From Monoraphidium neglectum (Eukaryota; Chlorophyta; Chlorophyceae; Sphaeropleales; Selenastraceae), in contig NW_014013570.1 of the NCBI RefSeq assembly GCF_000611645.1, positions 1 through 50,208 of the forward strand: a DNA stretch of 50,208 nt, read 5' to 3'. The position numbers and the translations under genes were made by a program. The notes beneath the pieces are model-generated. The model was not told the origin of the DNA. It saw nothing but the letters and a program-made list of their open reading frames with translations, and searched no databases. Below, piece by piece: positions 1-10,689 of this stretch. Numbering within the stretch: the first letter of the stretch is position 1; every line of letters begins with the position of its first letter.

Positions 1-981
1 CCCCCGGCCGCCGCCGCCGAGCCCGCCGCTGCCGCGCCCGCTGCTGCCGCCGCCGCCGCGGCCTCAAACGCGGCCGGATCGTACGGCGGCTCCGCGTGCG
101 GCACAAACTCCTCGAATGCCGAGGTGCACAGCGCCGTGTTGCCGTCGACGGCGTCCAGCCGCTCCCATACTATGTCGGGCTCGGACGCGTATCCCTGGTC
201 GGTCACAAGCAGGTACACGCGCCCCTCATACTTAAAAGCCGTGCTGAAGTGGTTGTTGCGGAAGAACACCGCCAGCTGGTGCTCCCTGAGGTCGTCCGCC
301 AGCGCCGCCAGGCCCGCCGGCGTAAGTTGCGTGCAGTGGCGCTCGAGGAAGCCGGACACCACCGCGGCGTCGCGGGCGGCGGTCGTGGGGGACGGCGGGC
401 ACGCCGCTTGCTGCTGCTGCGGCTGCTGCTCCCGGTGCTGAGGGGATGGGGTGGGGGCTGCTGCTGGCTGCTGCTGTGGCGGGGACGGGCCCGCGAGCTC
501 AGGATCCGCCGCCGCCGCAGGCTGCTCCTGAGACGACGCAGCGCGCCCCAGCCGCGACTGCGGCGGCGGCGCCGCGCCGTAGACCGCCGCGCGGTCGACG
601 CTGTTGGAGCGCGTCGGGCTCTCCCCCAGCGCGATGCGGCCCGGCTGCAGGTCTTGGCAGACGCTGGACACCAGATCGCCTAGAACGGACTCCACAGCCG
701 CCTCTTCGGGCTCCAGCACAGCCGAGTCAGCAGCGGCAGCAGCAGCAGCCGTGCCAGCCGCAGCGGCAGCCGCTGCTGCGGGCGCGGCTGTCTGTTCATG
801 CAAGGACAGCTTCCGCAGATGGAGCCCGCCGGAGGCCACGGCGACGTCATCAGATGGGGCGAGCGCTGAGATGTCTTGCCGGTGCTGCGGCTGCTGCTGC
901 TGCTGCTGCTGCTGTTCAGGCTGGCCCACCTCTGCCGCGCCGCCTGCCTCTATCGCAGGAGCTCCCGCCGCCGCCGCGTCA

Positions 982-1022
<41 letters not shown>

Positions 1023-1865
1023 GCTGATCCCGCTGCCGCCGCCGCCCCGCGGCAGCATGACCAGGCTGGTCGCGCTCGACAGCCGCTCGACCTCGCTGCC
1101 GCCGAGCGCCGACAGCAGCAGCTCCACGAGCTCGTTGTACGACCTGTTGCCAAACACCGCCGCTGTCCCCACATCCTCCGGGTCGACCAGCCAGCCGTGC
1201 ACCAGGCTGATCCCCAGGAGGTCAAAGACAGCCACCTCCCGCGTCGGCTCAAATGCGTGCACCGAGTGGAACTTGACGTTCACGTCGATCCCCGTGGCGA
1301 GCTTAGACAGCACGTCGAAGCACTCCGACACGGCGTGCGCCGCGTGGGCGGCCGCCTCGGGGGTGGCCGACGCGCGCTCGTACTGCTTGGATGCGTCCAG
1401 CAGCAGGTCGGCCACCAAGGTGACCAGCTGCTCCTGGCTGATGCTGCGGGACTCGCGCGGCAGCTTGAGCTGGTTGCGCAGGCTCAGGACATTGGCTGGC
1501 GTCGAGATCGGGGTTTTTGGAGGGCCGGGGTTGGGCGAGTGGGAGCGGGGTGGGGGCGCGAGGGCCAGGGTGGGGGCGTCGGCAGGTGGTGCGGCAGCAG
1601 AGACATGTGTGCATATGTCTGGGCACCAGCACATGAGAAGGGCGTGTTGTAGTGCTGATGTGGCGCAGGCGGATGAGGGGATGCACAGCAGGGCGTGGAT
1701 GAGGTGAGGGGCGGCGGGCAGAGTGCCGGGCAGCCTGAGCCAGGGAGGGGCGCCCTCACCTATCGCCAGCAGCGGACAGGGTCCGTTGACGTTCTGCAAA
1801 ACCACTGACACGCCGCGGCCGAAAAACTGGACGCGCTTCACAACGTAAGATACCGCGTCCGCCAT
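1..1865 (-). CDS. MINDY-family (FAM63/DUF544) deubiquitinase, 3' end cut by window edge
   Basis: Two exons are visible: 1760-1865 and 1-1495, the second running off the window. The ATG at 1865 opens a 35-codon exon carrying NGPCPLLAI, the catalytic-cysteine motif (C30). Splicing G|CC joins it to ANVLSLRNQLKLP. Exon 2 holds LATGIDVNVKF, FDLLGISLVHGWLVDP and then LAVFFRNNHFSTAFK with the catalytic histidine (H451), followed by LLVTDQGY. These are the hallmark blocks of MINDY cysteine proteases, which trim K48-linked polyubiquitin in the cytosol. Seen directly: about 230 residues of Ala/Gln/Pro-rich sequence (roughly bases 361-1050) separate the conserved SATSLVML block from the FLERHC block inside the catalytic domain. 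The visible C-terminus is again poly-Ala. Family assignment is firm; linkage specificity is inferred from the family. Confidence 0.93.
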
Positions 1866-3430
1866 CGGCGCGACCAACCCTGGAGCTGCAGCTGAGCGCC
1901 GCAAGGGGTTTGGCACGCGCGCTGTCTGCTGGAGCTGAGCGACGTAGCTATTCACTAGCCTCAGAGTCACTGCCCACGCATGTAAGCTGCACAGGGAGCT
2001 GGAAGCTGGCCTGGGAAGGCAACCCGCGAGGTCCGAAGTGGTGCCAGCAAAAAGCGAGCCCTTGTGGCGGTGTTGATGCAAGCTATATGTCATCCATCGT
2101 AAACATGGTGGTTGACCATCAGCGCAGTTGGCGAGATCTGGCAGCAGAGTATCACACCTTTCGCTGAGTTTCACAGCGCGTGTACAAGAAGATCGACATA
2201 TAAGTGGGTCCTCAGCTATCAGGCGCGCTGTGTGTGCATACCAAGCATGGGCGTCATAAAGTTACGGTACCCACGCAACCACGCGGCTGTCCCACACCGG
2301 CCAGCCACCTGCACACGCCTGACTCCCCTGCTGACTTGCAATGCATCACGAGTGAAGAAAGCATTGTCATAGTCGTGACTTGCTCCCTGGATGATCATTT
2401 GCGTCACAAATGGCCTACACGCAGCTTCAGCTGCAGGATTGCAAGCCACTGCTTGCAGGTTGCATCACATGGGCGCCTTGAAATTGGTGGCGACAAGCCG
2501 GGCACCTCAGCCACCCGCCAGCACGCGTGCATAGGCACAGTCTCCCCAGCAAAAGCAAATCCTGCAAGAACAGTTACAATCGCGCGTGGTCACACCACAA
2601 ATGGTGGGTAGTTGTACAGCCTTCGCGGCATGGAGCGTGCCAAGTCCTGCTTCGCCCCACCGCAGTGGGGCGTTTCACATAGGGCGCCTGCACCGCGTGG
2701 GCGCAGCTGGCCCCATGCAAAGACCTGTGTGGCAAGCGCCAGCTTGTGAACACCTCTTGTGTAAGAAACATGACCTGGAGCAGCAGTCAATGCATGCACT
2801 CACAGCGGCAGGTGACGTGTGCAGGTGACCTGATCAACTGTCGCCTGGAAGCCAGATCGCAAATGGATTGGCAGGTCACAACACCTCACGATCAAGCCCA
2901 AAGGTGGGCAGATGGGCTGTTGATGGGGCCCGGGGTTGGATGAGGCCAAATGTAGCTGGACAATAATAGGATCTCCACTCTGTTTCAACAATACATCAAA
3001 GTTGCTCACGTTTGCAACCCAATCGAGACGCAAACGTGACCCACACTTGTGTTAGTAGGGGAATGGACGATGCTGTGCAAGGGCGTGATATTGGGCCAGT
3101 GGATGAGTGGATACGCCGTATGACAAGTACGTGGGGGCACACGCCGTGGCAATCAGCCACTCGCAAGCACATGCAATGCAGGCGGCACCGGGTGACCACA
3201 CAGACAGACAGCCCCTCCTCACACAGGCAACGCCGCACACCCCCTGCCATGCAAAGGGGCGGCTGGCGCATGAGCAGAAGGGTTCCTGAGCAAGTTGAAG
3301 TACCTCCAAGTTGGGCGTTATTAGGTTCGGGGACACCACACAAACCACTCAAGAGCGCCGTGAGCGCACAGTCTCAAGGCGCACAGTCTCGAACACCTCC
3401 ACGCCCTTCCCAGATGAGTCGAACTCCTCC
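1866..3430. other. Intergenic: promoter side of the MINDY gene and 3' side of the ferric reductase
   Basis: No exon with family resemblance or convincing splice structure was found on either strand. GC content is lower than in the flanking genes. A TTACA (TGTAA on the minus strand) near 2574 could be the poly(A) signal of the ferric reductase, but that would imply an 850-nt 3' UTR. Confidence 0.5.
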
Positions 3431-6400
3431 TCACAGGCTGTGAGTGCGGGGAACAAAGCGCCATGAGGCCGGCCTGCCGCCGCCGCCATGGCCCTCCCTG
3501 GCCAGATGGTCGCACAGGACCTGCGCCTCCTCCACCAGCCTCTCGGGCCCCATGCCGCAGAACACCACCTGCAGGCCAGCCCCGGAGCCGTCCTTGCCGT
3601 CGCCGCCAGCTGCTCCCGGCAGCTGCCCGAGGCCGGCCACCCACGAGCTTATGGTTGCGCGCAGCTGGGGGCGACCCAGGTGCAGCGCGAACGCTTCGCC
3701 CTTCTGCTGCTCGCTGTCCACGCCGCCGTCTGGTGCAGCAATGAGGTTCGTCAGTGCAGGCACAATCAGGCCCGGGCTGGAGCCCCCAGGCTTGCCAGCC
3801 ACCACCCGTGCCAGGGAGTTTTCGCATGGCGGCGCCGACAGGACAGGGGCAGGGGTCGCGCGCCGTGGCTTGATGAACGTCAGCAGCAGGATGACGGGGA
3901 GTGTGGCAGCGGCCGCGATGGCGACGATGTACGCGGTGCCAGTGACGGCCACGTGCCAGGGCTTGGCCGCCCCCGTCACCGACGCGGCGCGGATGATGAT
4001 GATGGCAGCAAGGGTTCCTGTTTGAGGAGTTGAGTCGTAGAAATGATGGTCAAACCTTGGGTGTGGTGAGAACCATTGGTGGTGACCTCGTCAAGGGAGG
4101 AGTGGCACGAGCATGGTCCCTTGTGCCTGTCTACAAACAGCGAGTGGCGATTGCTGCACGACACACCTATGCACGGCGCATCGTCTGCGCAACATGCCGC
4201 GCGAATGTGTGCTTTTCACCATGCATGCTGGCGTTCGCGTCGAGCCCGTCCTCACCTGCAAAGGCAAGCACGTGCACTGCAAGATTCAGGGAGGCCTGCG
4301 CCCCCAGGCCGCTGCCAAGCGACAGAACAGGGCAGGACGAGGACGACCTCTCGTTGGAAGGGTCAGCCGCCACCTTGCCCAGCCGCTCGCTGGCGTAGGA
4401 CCCCTGGGCAAACTCCTCGCTGCCTCCCTTGGATGCTGCCTGCAGCTCGTCAAGGGCCCCTGTGTAGTAAAAGCGGGCTGTCAGGAGGAAACCCTTGGCC
4501 TGCACGGCGGCGACGACGCGTGGCGCAAGCAGCAGGAGCTCTTCCGGGTGACGGACCGTCCAAATGAGCAAGAACGGGAGGCCAAGGGGCGGAGTCGGGA
4601 TCTCCTGAATCGTTGCGAGGCACTCAGTGATGCCGATGCCACCTGTAATGCACATGACGTTACGGAATTTGGGGTCAGCGGGGGCAGCCAAGGTCATTGT
4701 GTGTGTGTGTGTGTGGTGTGTGTGTGTGTGTGGTGCGTGTGTGTATGTTTGTGGGCGCATGTGCGCGCGCTTGCCTGTAGGACCGAGTGCTTGAAGCTGG
4801 GGAGATGGCCTTCTAGAAAACATGCGACAGTGCACAACTCCAGTCCAGGGCCTCCTCAAGCCCGTGCCAAGTCATGCTTTGGGATGGATGCAAGCAAGCC
4901 GAGGATTGGGAGAGCCCGCAAATCGTGCCCACCTGCCACAACCACCACGGCGTTGTCCCCAGCCTCTGGCCGCAGGACCGGCGTCCCACCCAGGTAGGGC
5001 CCCTGGACGCGGACGCTGATGGCCGGCCCCTTCTCCCTGACCAGCTCAAGCAGCTTCCTGGTCCACGCGTCGTACGCCTTGACGTGCACAAGCATCGTCG
5101 GGGCTGCAGGCGGCTGGTCGACGGGCGCGTCCGTGTCACTGGCGCCCTTGGCTGTGTCGTCCTTAGCGCCGACGGCGCGGTCGTCAGGGGAGGGGGCGGC
5201 TGATGCAGGCCCTTCAGAGAAGGTGAAGGGGTGGTACTCAAAGAGGCTAATCGCGGGTACGTTGAGCCACAGGATGCCCGTGCTCGCGGCTATCGCGTGG
5301 ACAGGGCGCGCCAGGACCAGGGAGGTGACGCCAAACTGCGGACAGCGGCAAGGGCAGGGGAGGTAGCAAGTAAGGCAGCGGCCCTGGGTCAATTGAGGTG
5401 GCCAAAGACAAGGCTTCAATGCGCTGTGCGGCTGGCTGGAGTGATCCCGGCGCCATGAAGGAATTGGCCCCAAGCTGCCCCATGCTGGCAACGGGCGACA
5501 TGATACTGCAGTCGGGTGCCCACCTTTCCATCGCCAGGCGCCCAGGCGTCCACGACCTGCGCTGGTGCACTGGCTGCCTGGACGAGGCGGTAGGCCAAGT
5601 CGATGGCGTAGAACATCAGGCCTGGCAGCGCCCACCTGGTGGTTGTGCACAGGTGCCACAAGCGCAGATGTCAGGGATGGTTTAGTGCGCTAGAGCGAAC
5701 TGAAATGATTGCGGGCGTGGCGAGACACACAGGCACTCTGTGCATATGCACACAAGAGAGTGCTGCAAGCCCCAGCTTGTGGACGCGTGTACATGCGAGT
5801 TGATGTTGCAGCCAGGACCAAGGCGGCACGGCACTGAGCAATCAGAACGCACCAGAAGAGGGAGTTGTAGTGGATCACACCCCCAATGATGAACACCCAG
5901 AAGCCCAGCCTGTGCGCCCAGTAGAACACCTTGTAGAACCGCCGCCGCACAATCTCTCGTGACGTAATTATCAGCACCAGGCTTGCGAGGAACGCGATGC
6001 TGCCCATTGCATAGTTTGTCTTGGCACCCCCAAACGACCAGGCGCGCGCAACCCAGCCGGCGGTGCCATAGCGCACGGCCCAAGATATCCAGTAGGTGGC
6101 GCCATGGAAAGCCGAGAGGACCTGGCGCGCAGAGAAAGCAGTGTGCGCACAAAATGAGTTGCAAGACTAGCGCATTGCAGACCTGTGGGCCCTTGGCAGC
6201 ACAGGCAACTTGTAACACTGGTGCACACAAACAGCATGGGACACAGCGTTTCCGCACCCAGTGCAGTTATGGTCCAAGAAAGCAGTGGCAGCAGCAGCAG
6301 CAGCAGCGGCAGCAGCAACAGCAGCTGCAGCAGCAACAGCAGCAGCAGCAGCTGAGAAATCAGCAAGTTTTGAGCACTCGCACGAGATTGGGTGCGCACC

Positions 6401-7590
6401 AGGACCCAGCCGCCGAGCCACCTGTGGTAGCGTATGGCAGCCGGGTAGGGGAGTCCGAGGACCTGCAGCAGCACGCTCCCTCGGCTGACCGGGAAAAATA
6501 GAAGCACCAGGTTGGGGAACATCAGGGACTGTGCATTTGGAGAGGCAAAGTGGGGTTCGACGGGTACTGAGCATGAGGGCCAGTGTGTGTGCATCAGGAA
6601 GTCGTGCATGTGGCAGGAAGGGTGCTGAACAAACACATGGCGGCAGATGGTGGCCTGCGTCTTGGCAGCACTACATGGGGTTGGAAGGTGGCGGGTCGCA
6701 GCTCCGCCGCAGGCCCGCAACCAGGTGCAGCGGGGTGCCCCTTGCGCACGCCTGTGGAATCTGCCCCCGCCAACAGAGCAGCTCAAACACCGCTTCCTGG
6801 CACCCAGCCATGCAGTCTCCCCGCACACCGCAAACGCCTTGGCCGTCAGGCCCCAGAGTATGGCCCAACGAGGGTTGTCGCGCAGGTGGGCACTGTCCCT
6901 CGCATAGTCTCCGCTCGACTCATAATCCAGATACCTTGGGGTTGGCGGTTCAATGCGTTGATGGCACAGGGGTTGCTTTTTGCGCGGCATTGTCGCAAGG
7001 GCGACCTGGAGCATACAAACCGCCCAGCTGGGGAGCAACGCAGGGCCCGTTCGTCTTGGGGAAGCTGCAGACGCCGTCCCTGCCGCGTGGAAAGTGCACA
7101 GTATTTGCACTCACGTTCCAAGGATAGACGCCAGCCAGACCACGTTCATCACAACCCACAACGCCACGCCAGCCAGCTCTGCACCAGTGAGGCCGCCGCT
7201 CAGCACGGCCCAGAAGCGCGCTGGCGGCACCTGCCCCTGCCACAGCCGCGCAAGGGCTGCGCGCGCCGGGCTAGGTCGGGGCGCGGCGCGGGCCGCGGTT
7301 GCGGCCTGGTGCGCGTCCGCATTGCGCGCCTGGAAATAGGTGAGTGCAACGGCGGCAATGCCGGCAACGGCGGGTGGCAGCCACAGCCACAGCAAGTGAC
7401 GGGCTGTGCATGTGTCGACCACAGAACCAGGCTCGCAGGGGGCGGCATGAGGCCAGCGCGTAGCAGGGCCTTTCTTCGGCCAGCTGAGGGGGCCTATCAC
7501 GAGCAGGAAGGCGGCGAGGACACCCAGCGACAGGGTCAGCGCCGTCTTCGCCGTGGCGTGCGCCACGCGGAGGGCGAGTGCGTCAGGCAT
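3431..7590 (-). CDS. Ferric reductase-like transmembrane flavocytochrome (FRE/FRO/NOX superfamily)
   Basis: Eight exons: 7115-7590, 6829-6934, 6400-6528, 5853-6121, 5524-5635, 4933-5335, 4256-4642, 3431-4017, giving 822 residues; every junction keeps phase. An N-terminal span is followed by the ferric reductase domain with NLVLLFFPVSRGSVLL. Two histidine pairs, H229/H243 (RYHRWLG, AFHGATYW) and H307/H321 (WAHRLGF, GVIHYN), each 14 apart, are the expected ligands of two stacked hemes. HPFTF (399-403) is the FAD site, GGIGIT (499-504) the NADPH pyrophosphate site, and CGMGPE near the C-terminus is the usual terminal Cys-Gly. An extra hydrophobic segment (TAYIVAIAAAATLPVILLL) lies between GGIGIT and CGMGPE. 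Such enzymes pass electrons from cytosolic NADPH across a membrane to ferric chelates or oxygen; the substrate here is not proven. The insertion after HPFTF is acidic and Pro/Ala-rich. Confidence 0.9.
4697..4754. repeat. (TG)n microsatellite in ferric reductase intron 6
   Basis: Interrupted TG dinucleotides on the plus strand, so CA in the transcript. They lie roughly 55-110 nt upstream of the 3' splice site at 4643. Confidence 0.9.
6284..6353. repeat. Imperfect CAG/CAA trinucleotide repeat in ferric reductase intron 3
   Basis: A run of (CAG)n with CAA and CGG interruptions. It lies in the intron 6122-6399, so it is not translated in this gene model. On the minus (sense) strand it reads CTG/TTG. 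Confidence 0.85.
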
Positions 7591-9561
7591 TGTACTGGAT
7601 CACGGCGGTCAGGCTGGTTTGCCGTGCCAGTCTGCATGAGCACGGTAGATTCGCGCGAACGAATCTCTGTACATCAATTGGATCGCTCACACCGTGAAAG
7701 AAAGGACCGCATGGGTCACTTGCGATGATGCGAGGGTGTGAGGTGCCGTCGCACCTTAGCAGGTCCTTCGTACTACGACCGACTGGTAGAGTGCGACAGA
7801 CACATAAGTCCAGCACACAATATCACAGATCCAGCGGAGACCATGCAACGGTCCGCGCGGTGCTGTTGTGGCTGAGCCGACGTCCGTATGCAGGGCAGTT
7901 GCGGTTTGCAAGCAACTGGTGAGCGCGGCTTGGCCAGCAGAGCAAAGAGAAAACCCAAGTTCAGACCTCTGAGGCCAATTTAAATCAGTGGACTAGGAGA
8001 GCCCATTACAGATCTCTTCTGGGTACCAGCCTGCGGAAACTGCTCTGGGATTTTTGCTTTCTTGTTTCCCTCATGTCAGAGGGTACTGGTCGACCCTGCA
8101 TTGCTTGTGCGGCTAGGCCGCGCCAATGGGTGGCTGCTGCTAGAGGACGGCTGACTGCTGGCACTGGGTGCAAAGGAGTATGGATCACTGAGCCGAGTCA
8201 CCCTGCAGACATACACCCCCAAACAGCTGATATGTGCATGGTGTGTGCAGGGTATGCAGCACCTGACAGCTGTTGGTGCAAATGCTCACAAGTTGGTTAC
8301 CATGATGCTGGTACGTGCCACTTCGCGTCTTCACTGACAAGACTGCAACAATGTTGACCAAGCTGCCATGGGCAGGCTACCCTCAAAGTGCTCCCGCCTC
8401 ACACCCTCCCAATGGAGTTGCGTAGTACGAAAACTATGCATCCTTCGCAATACAAAGTCGGAGTTGCGGCGGGGGCACTGATAGCACGAGTGCAACAGTA
8501 CAACAGCAGTACATCCGCCCCCACTCCGGATAGAACCGCACCCACGCAACCCAGCTGGCGATTGCTGGCGCTGGCAGTGTGCCCAACACACTGCTCGCCT
8601 CAGCAGCCCAATTGTGTGAATGTCTTCAGTCTTTTCACGCGCATGCAGTGCAAAGGCAACCCACAGGTGTACTGTTGGGCGTTGAGATGAGGGAAAACTG
8701 CTGGGGACCCGCCAATTATTCCGTGATCAAGGCGTCAATTATGTGCGTACTGCTTGCCAGGGCCTTCCCTGTAGCGCTTGTGCTCCCAAGCATGACAGTG
8801 CTTTTGCAACTTCGTAGCCGCATCAGCGAGGGCCGGGGCCGTGCAGTGGCAAAAAAATGACAGTGCTGCTGGTCTGTGCGCCTGCAGATAGTGTCGTTGC
8901 AGGATGCGGATGCCCCCACAGTGTCGCCATGGCGTTGCATGCGGCAGAAACACACTCAACGAAAGGAATAAGACCCTGTCAATGCCATGCGTGCTTGGAC
9001 CCAACCCTGTGGTTGCCAAATGCACCAGAATCGGGTTGCCGTCGCGCTAGGCACTGTAACGTGCACACACGCGAATACCGGGCATTTGACCACACTTCAA
9101 AAGCTGTGGAACGCGCCACCAGTAGCCCTCGTGAACGTGGCCGCAGGTGAAGAAAAGTGTCAATTCAGGGTATGGCTCAGGGCGTTGTGATTATGGAAGA
9201 GGGGCCTGGGTTGCTTGAGGTGCGCAGCTGCAACCACGCAACACTCTGTCGAGACACAGACGGCAACAGTGAGGCCAAACGTGGGCCGGTGTGCGCTGCG
9301 ATTACGTGCTGGCGCCAGGCAATGCAGCGCGATTGTCCACCCAGCAAAGCAAGAGACAGCACCGTTGGTGGCAGCACAGCTCGGTTCATGTGGTGCAACA
9401 CACTAAAAAACCATGCCTCATTGAGGCGTTGCAGGGTGGTTGGATGCCAAGGCCAAGCCTGTCGCAAGCAATATCGTGCTGACTGCAGGGGGACAGGAGG
9501 GGTGTATGGGGTGGCCCGGCCCGGCGGAATGGTAGAAAGTAGCCAGGTGCCTGGTGCCGTG
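7591..9561. other. Intergenic: 5' flank of ferric reductase and 3' flank of cyclase gene
   Basis: About 2 kb with no supportable exon on either strand. There is a TTACA (minus-strand TGTAA) at 8006-8010. It is a distant candidate poly(A) signal for the cyclase gene and is too far away to trust. Confidence 0.5.
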
Positions 9562-10616
9562 TTACCTGCTGGCAGCCCTCCTGGCGTGCTGTTGTTGATG
9601 GTACCGCCTCTGCTGCTGCTGCTGCTGCTCGTGCTGGTGCTGCTGTTGCGGTTGCTGCTGCTGTGGCTGCTGCTGTGGCTGTTGCTGCTGCTGCTGCTGC
9701 ACCAGCGCCTGTTGCCGCTGCGTCAGCTCGGCCGCCAGCCATTGCCCATAGTTCACCACTCCACTCTCTGCCGCCGGAGGACCCTCCCCCGCAAGAGCGC
9801 CCGTGCCCGCACCCTCGCCGCCCGCACCCTCCTGCACAATGCCAGGCGCGGCCGCCTGCTCTGCGGCCACCTCCAGAAATCTTTCTCGCAGCGGCGCCGA
9901 CAGCAGGTCTGGCAGCAGCGCGCTCGCTGCCGCCGCGGTCCCCACACGCGCTGTGACGCGCCGGCCCTTGCCGCCCTTGGGCGCCGCGCGCGGCAGCGCT
10001 GCTGCGCGGCCACAGAGGGTGGCGGCATAGACGGCCACCATCTCCGTTAGCTCTGTGCCTTTGAAAATGAACCCGCCCAGGTGCTCCGCGCGTATGTCCA
10101 CGCGCACCCGCGGCTGGCCGGCAGCGATCTGGGCCGCGGCGGGCGCGGCCGGCGGCGGCGGCGCGGCCTCGGAGCTGGTGGCAACGCGGCCGGCCGGCTC
10201 GCTGAAGCTGACTTGGCGCGCGTCGGGCCGGGTCAGGTGGACGAGCAGCTGCGACGAGGTGGGCTCTGCGCGCGGGGATGACATGCCGCCGCTCAATGCC
10301 ACCAGGCTAGCTCCGCTGCCCCCGATGCTGTCGTCATGCGCCACCGCCGCCGCCGCAGCTGCATCGGCGCTGCGAGGCTCTGGCGCGCGGCGGCTGGTGC
10401 TGTGTGTGCGGCGGTCGCCGGTCGCCGAGACCGGGCCGCTGTAATGTGTTGGCTGGGTGGCCGAGGCGGGGGCCTCTGTGCTGCACTCTGAGTCTTGTGC
10501 GGACTGTGACTGTAGGTCCCTGCATGTGTGTGTTCGTGTGTGTGTGTGTTTTTGTGTGTTTGTGTGTGTCTGTGTGTTGTGTGTGTGTTTGTGTGTGTGT
10601 TTGTGTGTGTGTATGT

Positions 10617-10689
<73 letters not shown>

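Noticed and set aside
96..1707. Long plus-strand open frames opposite the MINDY gene
   Set aside because: They are antisense shadows made by GC-rich and CTG-repeat codons; only the minus frame shows family motifs.
9157..10050. Plus-strand frame of about 300 codons with long Leu runs
   Set aside because: The Leu runs are the antisense of the polyglutamine tail of the cyclase.
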